Source: a virus. Taken from it: a stretch of DNA of 24,965 nt. The notes under the pieces were generated by a model, which worked only from the letters and a program-made list of their open reading frames with translations, did not search any database and was not told the origin of the DNA. This document shows, piece by piece, positions 1-5,758 of this stretch (the stretch's first letter is position 1; the number at the start of each line of letters is the position of its first letter). The DNA is taken from the IMG/VR virus record IMGVR_UViG_3300017732_000060, positions 1-24,965 of that record. The stretch is one strand, 5' to 3'. A program made the translations under genes and the position numbers.

Positions 1-228
1 ATATACTTTACCTTACAAGCAAGTGTAGCTGCAAACACAGAGGACATAGATGCGCTAAAAGTAAATAGTGTAAACCCTGTAGAGTTCCAATACAAAGATG
101 AGCTTGTTAGAAGCACTATCCAAAGAGTAGAGGAAAAGACTGATGTTTTGAGTGGAGATGTAAAAGAGGTCAAAGATCAGCTACAAAAGATAGACGAGAG
201 ATTATATCAAATTAGTAAACAAAGATGA
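1..228 (+). CDS. C-terminal part of a coiled-coil phage protein (5' end outside window)
   Basis: Frame 1 is open from the first base to a TGA at 226-228, giving 75 residues of a protein whose start lies upstream. The visible part opens with a hydrophobic scrap (IYFTLQ) that may be the end of a membrane segment. It then turns charged and heptad-like (VEEKTDVLSGDVKEVKDQL and on), ending in a lysine/arginine-rich tail. Short phage proteins with one N-terminal membrane helix and a C-terminal coiled coil are common in lysis regions of Bacteroidota phages, some proposed as holin-like. Because the N-terminus is missing, that role is inference only. Its stop overlaps the next ATG by four bases (ATGA), so it is translationally coupled to the thioredoxin-like gene. 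Confidence 0.75.
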   Translation: MYFTLQASVAANTEDIDALKVNSVNPVEFQYKDELVRSTIQRVEEKTDVLSGDVKEVKDQLQKIDERLYQISKQR

Positions 229-551
229 GATTATGTGTAATAATTGCGTACTTAGCGACTTTTGCGAGTTTTGCCCAATCGGACATTGAGGTTGTTCAAT
301 ATAGTGCAGAGTTTGTAAAAGCAAACGAAATATCCTTAAAGAGTTTTAGATACGATACAAAAACATTGTATATGTCTAAAGCACAAGATCAATTTAAAAA
401 ACTTAACATTAAGTATATCCCTACTGTTATATTGTTTTATAACGGAGAAGAAGTATATAGAGTAGAGTCAGGTATTAGCCTTAAGCTACCTGAAAACTCA
501 ATAGAGTTGATAGGAAACGAAATAGAAGAAATTATAGAAAGTAAGTTTTAA
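225..551 (+). CDS. exported thioredoxin-fold protein lacking the CxxC active site
   Basis: This is a 108-aa protein. Residues 1-18 look like a signal peptide (hydrophobic stretch, small residues before Q18), so the product should be periplasmic. The rest follows a thioredoxin layout: an early strand (EVVQYSAEF, 22-30) and the hallmark cis-proline strand YIPTVILFYNGEEVYR (64-79, Pro66). Where thioredoxins have WCGPC there is SAEFVKAN, so no redox dithiol exists; the only Cys is C4 in the signal peptide. It is therefore a structural or binding version of the fold, not an oxidoreductase. It sits at the head of the lysis/envelope block, with ATGA and TAATG overlaps to its neighbours. Fold call is fairly sure; role is unknown. 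A host-protein-binding role in the periplasm, by analogy with thioredoxin as a phage cofactor, is speculation. Confidence 0.72.
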   Translation: MRLCVIIAYLATFASFAQSDIEVVQYSAEFVKANEISLKSFRYDTKTLYMSKAQDQFKKLNIKYIPTVILFYNGEEVYRVESGISLKLPENSIELIGNEIEEIIESKF

Positions 552-907
552 TGAAATACATACTGTTGTTGTTTGTGGGATTATCGTATGGGCAAATAGC
601 CGAAGATAAAATCTTACATTTTGTAGCAGGAGGTATGAGTGGATCATCAGGATATTTAATAGGAGACTATTATTTAGACAAACCTGAACTTACAGGCATA
701 GGTTTAGCTTTTGTAAGTGGTGTTTTTAAAGAAACATACGACTACACAAAAGGAGGTAAGTTTGACAATAAAGATTTATTAGCCACTACAATAGGTGGAG
801 TAGTAATAGTTAAGATTATAAGTTTAACAAAAAAGAGTAAGAATGAAAAAATTAATGACAATCTTGTTCGTTCTATGCGTAAGTTGGAACGTCAACGCAA
901 AAGATAA
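551..907 (+). CDS. YfiM-like (DUF2279-type) exported protein
   Basis: This is a 118-aa protein that begins with a short hydrophobic leader (MKYILLLFVGLSYGQ). It is followed by the YfiM/DUF2279-like signature: DKILHFVAGG (19-28), a glycine/serine-rich helix, then FKETYDYTKGGKFDNKDLLAT (59-79) and a final hydrophobic glycine-rich helix. Family proteins are small envelope-associated proteins of uncertain function, often found near phage lysis genes, and they usually carry the conserved His and the KE-YD motif seen here. The start is set by the TAATG overlap with the previous stop. The last 21 codons (positively charged, RSMRKLERQRKR) overlap the signal-peptide codons of the next gene in another frame by 65 bases, an unusually long overlap for this genome. 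Envelope localisation is likely; a spanin-like or membrane-anchoring role is only a guess. Confidence 0.68.
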   Translation: MKYILLLFVGLSYGQIAEDKILHFVAGGMSGSSGYLIGDYYLDKPELTGIGLAFVSGVFKETYDYTKGGKFDNKDLLATTIGGVVIVKIISLTKKSKNEKINDNLVRSMRKLERQRKR

Positions 908-2027
908 TTTATTTAAAAGACTGTATAAAGAGTTGTTTAAGTACAGCACAGTTTATGTAGCAGGAGATATAGACAATCCTAAAGAAAACCCCAAAGATTA
1001 TTTTGTACGAACAAACCCAGATGGTAATTTATATGCACCACCTGTAGTTGTTGACGGAACAGACTATTACGACTTTGATTATCGTTATGGTTTTGGAATC
1101 CGTAAGTTAGCTCGATTTGACTACGAGATCAAAGGGAAACACTACTACGATGGTACAGAAAATAATATTGGACTATCAGCACCTAATTCGCCTGTTAATG
1201 GCTTAGAGTACACGTTTCACTACGAAAAAGAAAGATCAAGAGACGAGATATATAAAAACCATAGATACTTTATAAAACATAGTGGTAAGTATCACGTTGT
1301 AAAACTTGAAAGTAGAAAACAAGGTAGAGTAGATTTCAACTACAATTCAGCTGAAATACGAGCTAAACTACCAATAGGTAAAAAGTTCAGTATAAGTGGA
1401 GGTGCAATCTTCAGATCTCACGATAGACCTTATGGATATAATCCGATTGAGATATGGTTAAACGAAACAAATGCTGACGGATATCCTATAAACTATTGGT
1501 ACACGTTAGGTTTCGATTATGGCTATGACGATATCTATTACACTCAAGAAGATGAGAATGGTAATGAAATATCAGATTGGTATTGGATTGATCCTGATGG
1601 TAATGTAGTTGCGAATACAGACTTAGAGTTTAGAGATGGTGTGTTCGCAGATTTAATGAATCGTTATAACAACGAGATATTTGACCAAATAGATGCTTTT
1701 GGTGTAGTAAGTCCACTTGTAGGATTTGACTTTTATCACTACGGTAAGGGTGGTAAGTTTTGGCTACACGCTTACGGATCATACTTATTACCGTATCATA
1801 AATACGTTAAGGGAGATTTAGACTTTAGTTATCTAAACAGAAATAATTGGGGGTTAGGTGGATTAAGACAAGACTCAGAACACGAACAATGGGAAGATTA
1901 TCAAGCAGGTATTTCTTTTGGTTGGAAAGTGTCAAAAACAATCGGTATTTTTGTAGAGGGAGAATATACTAAGTTTTGGGATTCAGAAATATATAACTCA
2001 AGCATAGGTTTAAATTTTAGATTATGA
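843..2027 (+). CDS. predicted outer-membrane beta-barrel protein
   Basis: This is a 394-aa protein with a clear signal peptide (MKKLMTILFVLCVSWNVNA, cleavage near residue 19). The mature part is rich in aromatic residues and alternating polar/apolar strands (for example FRYGFGIRK-like and GGKFWLHAYGSYLLPYHKY stretches) and has many Y, W, G and D residues. It ends in GLNFRL, a C-terminal strand with a penultimate aromatic of the kind recognised by the BAM machinery. This fits an outer-membrane barrel of roughly 12-16 strands, but no named family was recognised. Its start lies 65 bases inside the upstream gene, and its TGA overlaps the amidase ATG by four bases. It could be a lysis helper, a receptor mask (superinfection exclusion) or a virion protein that inserts in the outer membrane. 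The sequence does not decide. Confidence 0.7.
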   Translation: MKKLMTILFVLCVSWNVNAKDNLFKRLYKELFKYSTVYVAGDIDNPKENPKDYFVRTNPDGNLYAPPVVVDGTDYYDFDYRYGFGIRKLARFDYEIKGKHYYDGTENNIGLSAPNSPVNGLEYTFHYEKERSRDEIYKNHRYFIKHSGKYHVVKLESRKQGRVDFNYNSAEIRAKLPIGKKFSISGGAIFRSHDRPYGYNPIEIWLNETNADGYPINYWYTLGFDYGYDDIYYTQEDENGNEISDWYWIDPDGNVVANTDLEFRDGVFADLMNRYNNEIFDQIDAFGVVSPLVGFDFYHYGKGGKFWLHAYGSYLLPYHKYVKGDLDFSYLNRNNWGLGGLRQDSEHEQWEDYQAGISFGWKVSKTIGIFVEGEYTKFWDSEIYNSSIGLNFRL

Positions 2028-2449
2028 GAGAAATAACAAAGATTATTGTTCATTGTACAGCTACACCTGAGGGTAGAGAAGTTGATGTAGAAGAAATAAG
2101 AAAGTGGCATACAGAAGCACCTCGTAATTGGTCAGATGTCGGTTATCATTTTCACATTAAATTAGATGGTACTTTACAAGAGGGTAGACCAATAGAAAGA
2201 ACAGGTGCGCATTGTGCAGGTCAAAACTTTTGTAGTATAGGGATCAGTTATGCAGGAGGTATGACTAAAGATATGAAAGAAGCTAAAGACACAAGAACAC
2301 CTGAGCAAAAAGATGCTTTAACAGATTTCTTACACGAACTAAAAGAACAATACCCAAAAGCAAAAATATACGGACACAGAGATTTTAGTCCTAAGGCTTG
2401 TCCAAGTTTTGATGCAAGAAGCGAATACGAATACATAAGCAACTGTTAA
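2024..2449 (+). CDS. N-acetylmuramoyl-L-alanine amidase (Amidase_2, T7 lysozyme type endolysin)
   Basis: This is a 141-aa single-domain amidase that cuts the bond between N-acetylmuramic acid and the stem peptide of peptidoglycan. Family residues are all visible: zinc ligands His10 (IIVHCTAT), His118 (GHRDFSP) and Cys126 (KACPSF), with Tyr41 (GYHFHI) and Lys124 matching the catalytic Tyr/Lys of T7 lysozyme. The His-to-Cys spacing of eight residues is the same as in T7 lysozyme. Length is typical for the T7 type (about 150 aa). There is no signal peptide, so release depends on the holin two genes downstream. It sits between the outer-membrane barrel gene and a 47-aa protein gene, with ATGA and TAATG overlaps. 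This is the endolysin of the cassette. Confidence 0.93.
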   Translation: MREITKIIVHCTATPEGREVDVEEIRKWHTEAPRNWSDVGYHFHIKLDGTLQEGRPIERTGAHCAGQNFCSIGISYAGGMTKDMKEAKDTRTPEQKDALTDFLHELKEQYPKAKIYGHRDFSPKACPSFDARSEYEYISNC

Positions 2450-2592
2450 TGGACTTTTCAGTTATACTTCTTTTACCTAATGGATTAAACATAGGTTTTA
2501 ACTTTTTCCCTGCTGACGATAATTACGAATACGAAGAAGTCAACGTGTATTTATTAATAGTACAACTTAAATGGAGATTTTATTATGAGTAA
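2449..2592 (+). CDS. small hydrophobic/aromatic phage protein (47 aa)
   Basis: A 47-codon reading frame starts with the ATG that overlaps the amidase stop (TAATG) and ends with TAA at 2590-2592, eight bases inside the holin gene. Overlap at both ends and the lack of any alternative reading of 2450-2584 support it as a real gene. The protein has an N-terminal hydrophobic run (FSVILLLPNGLNIGFNFF), a central acidic patch (DDNYEYEE) and a hydrophobic C-terminal part ending KWRFYYE. It is too short and too interrupted for a confident membrane helix. Similar short aromatic proteins occur in lysis cassettes of flavobacterial phages, but function is unknown. Confidence 0.62.
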   Translation: MDFSVILLLPNGLNIGFNFFPADDNYEYEEVNVYLLIVQLKWRFYYE

Positions 2593-3034
2593 GAAAAAAT
2601 TTAAAGATACAAAGGTAGGTCAGTTTTTATTATCTAAAGGAAGTGATATAGCAGGATTAGTAGGCGATGTATTGCCTGACAATGGTGTGTTAGGTCTTGT
2701 AAAGAACGTACTTGACAAAGATGATAGTATGCCTCAACAAGATAAAGATATAGCCTTAGAGCTTCTTAAACAAGATGAGATAGAAATGCAAGAGGTTACA
2801 AAAAGACTTGAATCAGACAACGAACACAACGTAACAAGATTAGTCAGACCTGTCAGTTATGCAGCTATGTTTATTTTATATATGAGTTGTATATTTTTTG
2901 ATGGAAACTTAGGAGACTTTCAAATTCGTGAACAATACATTCCGAGCATTACATCTTTATTTTCTACAATGACAATTTTTTACTTTGGAAGTAGAGGATT
3001 AGAAAAAGTTATGAAAACTGTAAATAAAAAATAA
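2585..3034 (+). CDS. holin of the 3TM family
   Basis: This is a 149-aa protein. The N-terminal half is soluble and charged (GSDIAGLVGDVLPDNGVLG, then a lysine/glutamate-rich helix). Next comes VTKRLESDNEHNVTRLVRP (77-95), the typical lead-in of the 3TM phage holin family, then hydrophobic segments around 96-112 (YAAMFILYMSCIFF) and 121-138 (PSITSLFSTMTIFYFG), and a basic tail. Holins form lesions in the inner membrane and time the release of the endolysin. Context fits: it follows the amidase within the same operon, separated only by the 47-aa gene, and is the last gene before a 111-base gap. The number of membrane passes cannot be fixed by eye; two clear ones are visible. Confidence 0.78.
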   Translation: MSKKKFKDTKVGQFLLSKGSDIAGLVGDVLPDNGVLGLVKNVLDKDDSMPQQDKDIALELLKQDEIEMQEVTKRLESDNEHNVTRLVRPVSYAAMFILYMSCIFFDGNLGDFQIREQYIPSITSLFSTMTIFYFGSRGLEKVMKTVNKK

Positions 3035-3145
3035 CAGATCCCCTTATATATAACGTACCTGAGATAACGTATTTTGTTGTTTAAGGTATGTAACGTATTA
3101 TATATATATAGGCGAAGTTATATTTTTTTTTTGTAACTTACAAGT
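3035..3145. promoter_or_regulatory. intergenic control region: three TAACGTA repeats within an imperfect hairpin, then a T tract
   Basis: This 111-base gap follows the lysis operon. TAACGTA occurs at 3051-3057, 3065-3071 and 3091-3097. The first is part of TATATAACGTA (3047-3057), the exact reverse complement of TACGTTATATA, the core of the motif found before late structural genes. The region can also fold: CC(3042-3043)/GG(3111-3112), TATATATA/TATATATA, ACGT(3054-3057 side)/ACGT(3093-3096) and ACCT(3057-3060)/AGGT(3084-3087), with bulges. Ten T follow at 3123-3132, shortly before the NinG ATG. It may be a terminator, a regulator-binding cluster, or a divergent late-type promoter; the repeats are visible, the role is inference. 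Confidence 0.5.
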
Positions 3146-3517
3146 ATGCCAAGAAAAATTAGTAGAAAGGGTTTAGTAAAAAAACTTGATAAAGTATTTA
3201 GTATATATATACGAAAAAGAAATGCAGTAGATGGTTATGTTAAGTGTGTAACTTGTGGAACTCGTAAGCATTGGACTGAAGTAGATGCAGGTCATTTTTG
3301 CTCGAGACGTCATTATTCTACGAGATGGCTGCCTATAAACGTCTTTGAACAGTGTAAAAAATGCAACTGCTATGGTGCAGGAGAAAATTACCTAATGGGT
3401 AAATACATAGACAAGACTTACGGAGAGGGTACAGCAGACGAGTTAATCACGATGTCAAGACAAATAAAAAAGTTTACAGATCAAGATTTAAAAGATTTAA
3501 TCGAACAATATTCATAG
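3146..3517 (+). CDS. ninG: NinG/Rap-like recombination protein
   Basis: This is a 123-aa protein with the NinG layout: a basic N-terminus (MPRKISRKGLVKKLD), C34-V-T-C37 followed by GH50FCSRRHYSTRW, then C70-K-K-C73-N-C. These Cys/His clusters form the zinc site and HNH-like nuclease centre of the lambda Rap (NinG) family, which acts on branched recombination intermediates and helps the phage recombination pathway. It is shorter than lambda NinG (about 200 aa), as are many Bacteroidota phage versions. It stands alone between the 3035-3145 control region and a strong terminator, so it forms its own transcription unit. Start ATG 3146 follows a T-rich leader, without a purine-rich ribosome binding site. 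Confidence 0.85.
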   Translation: MPRKISRKGLVKKLDKVFSIYIRKRNAVDGYVKCVTCGTRKHWTEVDAGHFCSRRHYSTRWLPINVFEQCKKCNCYGAGENYLMGKYIDKTYGEGTADELITMSRQIKKFTDQDLKDLIEQYS

Positions 3518-3536
3518 TTTTTTCCTTTTTGTTTTT

Positions 3537-3570
3537 AGAGGGCTTTACTTCGGTAAGGCTCTTTTTTTTT
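3537..3570 (+). terminator. rho-independent terminator after ninG
   Basis: The stem AGAGGGCTTTAC (3537-3548) pairs with GTAAGGCTCTTT (3553-3564), with a few G-T wobbles, around a C(TTCG)G tetraloop at 3549-3552. It runs into nine T (3562-3570). The UUCG loop closed by C-G is exceptionally stable. This ends the ninG unit and separates it from the replication block. Confidence 0.92.
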
Positions 3571-3597
3571 ATTAACAATAGTTTATTTAATTATTTT

Positions 3598-3627
3598 TTT
3601 GTAGCTTTATGCCATAATGTATTTAAA
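3598..3627 (+). promoter_or_regulatory. weak candidate Bacteroidota-type promoter before the replication block
   Basis: After the terminator the A/T-rich gap 3571-3616 holds TTTG at 3598-3601 and, 18 bases on, TATTTAAA at 3620-3627, a poor match to the Bacteroidota -7 element TAnnTTTG. The block 3617-4793 needs a promoter near here because a strong terminator lies just upstream. If this is it, its start site would fall inside the small ORF at 3617, so either that ORF or this promoter placement is doubtful. Confidence 0.25.
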
Positions 3628-3739
3628 TAAAAATAAATTAAGTAAAATTCCTCTTAGTGTTTTAAAGGGAGAGCTTGAAAGTTGTTTAGAACTTGCACAA
3701 GACCTTTTAAAAGAAATACACGAAAGAGAAAACAAGTAA
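3617..3739 (+). CDS. small charged helical protein (40 aa)
   Basis: A 40-codon ORF runs from ATG 3617 to TAA 3737-3739. Its product starts with MYLNKNKLSKIPLSVLKGEL, followed by an amphipathic helix rich in Leu and Glu (ESCLELAQDLLKEIHEREN). The composition is protein-like (regular Leu spacing, balanced charge), and the stop is six bases before the next possible ATG, which fits an operon. Function is not recognisable. The reading frame here competes with the upstream part of an overlapping frame that starts with TTG at 3682; this ORF looks more natural than that Arg-rich extension. Confidence 0.5.
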   Translation: MYLNKNKLSKIPLSVLKGELESCLELAQDLLKEIHERENK

Positions 3740-3745
3740 GGTTTA

Positions 3746-3762
3746 TGTCGCATGAAGCGACA
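3746..3762 (+). other. perfect 6-bp hairpin TGTCGC-ATGAA-GCGACA
   Basis: A perfect inverted repeat with a five-base loop lies between the 40-aa ORF and the next small gene, 21 bases upstream of ATG 3784. It has no T tract, so it is not a classical terminator. A near copy (TTTATGTCGCA then GAAGCGA) sits inside the sigma-like gene at 5951-5970. It could be an RNA operator or chance. Confidence 0.4.
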
Positions 3763-3783
3763 AAACCGACTAAAATTAAAATT

Positions 3784-3897
3784 ATGGAAACACCAAAGGA
3801 TCAGTTAATAGAATTGTATTATCAAAGAGTACAAGCTATGACTGATAAAATTAATCAATTACAAAAACAATTAAATAATTATGAAAGGAAAAATTAA
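3784..3897 (+). CDS. small coiled-coil protein (37 aa; start uncertain)
   Basis: The frame ending at 3897 encodes METPKDQLIELYYQRV, then a short heptad-like helix (MTDKINQLQKQLNNYE). The ATG at 3784 is chosen because the residues before it (from ATG 3745, MSHEATKPTKIKI) cover the 3746-3762 hairpin and look less protein-like. ATG 3745, six bases after the previous stop, remains a fair alternative and would add 13 residues. A TTG at 3682 would overlap the 40-aa ORF and is unlikely. The 3' end overlaps the next gene by 17 bases. The product is probably a small helical dimer of unknown role in the replication block. Confidence 0.5.
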   Translation: METPKDQLIELYYQRVQAMTDKINQLQKQLNNYERKN

Positions 3898-4231
3898 ATT
3901 TATTCAAGAAAAGGGAGAATGGTCAAATAGTTCAGGCACATTCAACAAATTTCAAGTAACATTTGACGATGGTCAAAGTTTTCAGTTTCTCGCAAAGGGA
4001 GATTTTAAGCGAAAGATTGGGGACGAATGTGAATATGAAATCACAAATAAACAATACGGAACTGCCAAATTAGTTTACACTCAACCACAAGCGACAACAA
4101 GCAAAGATGTAACAATATCTAAATTAGCGTGTTTAAAGGCTTCTGCTGAGTTTAATGCAGGTAGACCTCAGTCAGACAGAGTAAGTGTAGTAGAAGATGC
4201 TAAACACTTCTATAATTGGATAATAAGTTAA
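3881..4231 (+). CDS. OB-fold-like protein, possible DNA-binding accessory
   Basis: This is a 116-aa protein. Residues 1-67 read as a small beta-barrel: KGKIKFIQEKGEW, KFQVTFDDGQSFQFLAKG, KIGDECEYEITNKQYGTAKLVY. The alternation and turns resemble OB-fold proteins such as the DUF3127/SSB type gene two positions downstream. Residues 75-116 form a helical tail (SKLACLKASAEFNAG, then VVEDAKHFYNWIIS) that recalls a common phage helper domain in which an Ile-Ser-rich helix and an AxxFY segment follow the OB part. There is no acidic SSB tail. Function is inferred only as nucleic-acid binding. The last 19 coding bases before the stop are identical to a stretch of the MUG113 gene at 8957-8975, in the same frame. 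Confidence 0.6.
   Translation: MKGKIKFIQEKGEWSNSSGTFNKFQVTFDDGQSFQFLAKGDFKRKIGDECEYEITNKQYGTAKLVYTQPQATTSKDVTISKLACLKASAEFNAGRPQSDRVSVVEDAKHFYNWIIS
4211..4229 (+). repeat. 19-bp exact repeat, copy 1 (second copy 8957-8975)
   Basis: TATAATTGGATAATAAGTT occurs here and at 8957-8975. Both copies are read in the same frame as YNWIIS, here just before the stop of the OB-fold-like gene, there in the middle of the MUG113-domain gene. It may mark past recombination or be chance in an A/T-rich genome. Confidence 0.6.
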
Positions 4232-4234
4232 GTT

Positions 4235-4438
4235 ATGCCAATAAGCAACGAAATATTTGAAACGTTTAGAATACAGGAAAGAGCAAGAGAGCAATTAAAA
4301 GCAATTAGACTGTTAGCTAAACAAGGTTATACAATTATAGATTTAGAGAGTCGAATTATAAACAAAACAAACATAGATAATTTACACGATAGAGAATCTA
4401 TACAAAGTATTAAATACAATAGAGTACCAAAATTATAA
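4235..4438 (+). CDS. hypothetical small helical protein (67 aa)
   Basis: This is a 67-aa ORF with ATG 4235, three bases after the previous stop. The product is charged and mostly helical (ETFRIQERAREQLKAIRLLAKQ is the long first helix), followed by GYTIIDLESRIINK and a basic C-terminus. The segment KQGYTIIDLESR has the feel of a helix-turn-helix style helper, but no family was recognised. It lies between two OB-fold-like genes in the same tight transcription unit, so a role near DNA replication or recombination is possible but not shown. Confidence 0.65.
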   Translation: MPISNEIFETFRIQERAREQLKAIRLLAKQGYTIIDLESRIINKTNIDNLHDRESIQSIKYNRVPKL

Positions 4439-4448
4439 ATAAATAAAA

Positions 4449-4793
4449 ATGAATAAAATGTCAGTAAAAGGAAAAATTAAAAGAATAACAGACGTAGAAG
4501 AAAGAGGAACTTTTAGATTTAGAAAACTAATAGTAGAAACACAAGAAAAAGATGCAAAGTATAATCAAACAGTTTGTGTTGACTTTGTGCAAAATAATTG
4601 TGGACTTCTTGATGTATGGAAAGTAGGAGACTATGTAGAAGTATTATTTAACTTAAGAGGTAGAGAGTGGACTAATCCTAAAGGAGAGATACTATACTTT
4701 ACCACACTAAACGGATGGAAAGTAGAAAACTTTAAGGAAGAAGTAACCACACAAGATCAAGCTCCTGACAGAGAAGATGACCTACCATTCTAA
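4449..4793 (+). CDS. DUF3127-type single-stranded DNA-binding protein
   Basis: This is a 114-aa protein with the DUF3127 pattern: GKIKRITDVEERGTFRFRKLIVETQE (8-33), a middle Cys/Val strand pair, VGDYVEVLFNLRGREWTNPKGE and YFTTLNGWKVE. The end is an acidic tail closing in DDLPF, the same kind of C-terminal tip by which SSB proteins recruit partner proteins. It should coat single-stranded DNA during phage replication. A second ATG at 4458 (MSVKGK) is an equally good start. It is the last gene of its unit, 17 bases before a strong terminator. Identity as an SSB-like protein is quite sure from the RGREW motif and the tail. Confidence 0.85.
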   Translation: MNKMSVKGKIKRITDVEERGTFRFRKLIVETQEKDAKYNQTVCVDFVQNNCGLLDVWKVGDYVEVLFNLRGREWTNPKGEILYFTTLNGWKVENFKEEVTTQDQAPDREDDLPF

Positions 4794-4809
4794 TTAACTT
4801 TTAAACTAT

Positions 4810-4834
4810 AGGGGGCTAACTACCCCCTTTTTTT
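4810..4834 (+). terminator. rho-independent terminator whose T tract touches the helicase ATG
   Basis: AGGGGG (4810-4815) pairs with CCCCCT (4823-4828) around a seven-base loop, followed by a T run to 4834. The helicase ATG begins at 4835, so the gene has no leader of its own between hairpin and start. Reading into the helicase must come from read-through or from processing at this hairpin. Confidence 0.9.
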
Positions 4835-5758
4835 ATGCTTATAAACTATTCAGATCATATTAACCGACTCAACGACTTTCGTAAAGGCAAGGTAAAAGAA
4901 TCCCTTACGTTAGGTGTAAGAGATTTTGACAAACATTTTAGGTTTGTACATTCAAACTTAGTAATGTGGTTAGGGTTTCCGAACATAGGTAAAACACATT
5001 TTGTTATATACTTAATGATGTTGTATGCAATTAAACACAAACTTAAATTTTTGATTTTTAGCAGCGAAAATGATCCTGTCAGTTTAATTCGCAAAATGAT
5101 AGAAATGTACTTTGGATTACCGATCAACAAAATAGAGGAAGCAGATTATAAAAAAGGTGTAGAGTTTGTAGATAAACATTTTAAATTTGTTGATTGCTCA
5201 AAACAATATACTTATACAAGTTTACTTGATTTAGCTACTAATATAAAAAATGCTTGGGATTATGATTGTTTAATGATAGATCCTATAAACTCATTAAAGA
5301 AAGATATTAAAGCAGGTAGTAATTCGTTTGAATATGGCTATGAGCAGCTATCTGAAATTCGCATCTTCTCCAAAAAACATAACATAGCTACTTGGGTTTG
5401 CTTACACACGAACACAGAAGCTCTTAGAAAAGTACACCCTAAAGGACACGATTTTGAGGGACAACCTGCTGTTCCAAATTATGCGAGTGCAGAAAATGGG
5501 CAGATGAACGCCTCACGATCTTGCGACTTTGTAACACTACATAGATACATATACGATAAAAGAGATTGGATGTATACAAGAATGTACGTTAGTAAGGTAA
5601 AAAACCAAGAACTCGGCTACCGTCCAAACTCGATGAACGATCCTATAATGTGGAAAAGTATTTTAAATAATGTAGGTTTTGAAATCGGAGGTAAAAACTT
5701 AATAAAATATCCAACTAAGAAACAACTAACCATTGACAACACTCGAAAAAATATTTAG
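4835..5758 (+). CDS. DnaB-like replicative helicase (RecA-fold ATPase domain only)
   Basis: This is a 307-aa RecA-fold ATPase. Walker A is GFPNIGKT (47-54) and Walker B is DCLMID (144-149). A strand ending in SSEND (77-81) matches the DnaB H1a position, usually xSLEM. LHTNTEA (191-197) matches the sensor strand. The final part (SCDFVTLHRY, then KVKNQELGYRPN) resembles the DnaB/gp4 C-terminal region that contacts neighbouring subunits. The DnaB N-terminal primase-binding domain is absent, and so is a primase in the window. It should unwind DNA at the phage fork as a hexamer. The ATG directly follows the terminator T tract, and the sigma-like gene overlaps its end by 26 bases. Confidence 0.82.
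   Translation: MLINYSDHINRLNDFRKGKVKESLTLGVRDFDKHFRFVHSNLVMWLGFPNIGKTHFVIYLMMLYAIKHKLKFLIFSSENDPVSLIRKMIEMYFGLPINKIEEADYKKGVEFVDKHFKFVDCSKQYTYTSLLDLATNIKNAWDYDCLMIDPINSLKKDIKAGSNSFEYGYEQLSEIRIFSKKHNIATWVCLHTNTEALRKVHPKGHDFEGQPAVPNYASAENGQMNASRSCDFVTLHRYIYDKRDWMYTRMYVSKVKNQELGYRPNSMNDPIMWKSILNNVGFEIGGKNLIKYPTKKQLTIDNTRKNI

Noticed and set aside
3047-3110. TA-rich repeats as a CRISPR-like or satellite array
   Set aside because: The units are seven bases with irregular spacing and no unique spacers of CRISPR size; a control region or hairpin explains them better.
3682-3783. Extended N-terminus from TTG 3682 for the gene ending at 3897
   Set aside because: The added residues are Arg/Lys-rich and overlap the more natural 40-aa ORF at 3617-3739; ATG 3784 or ATG 3745 are better starts.
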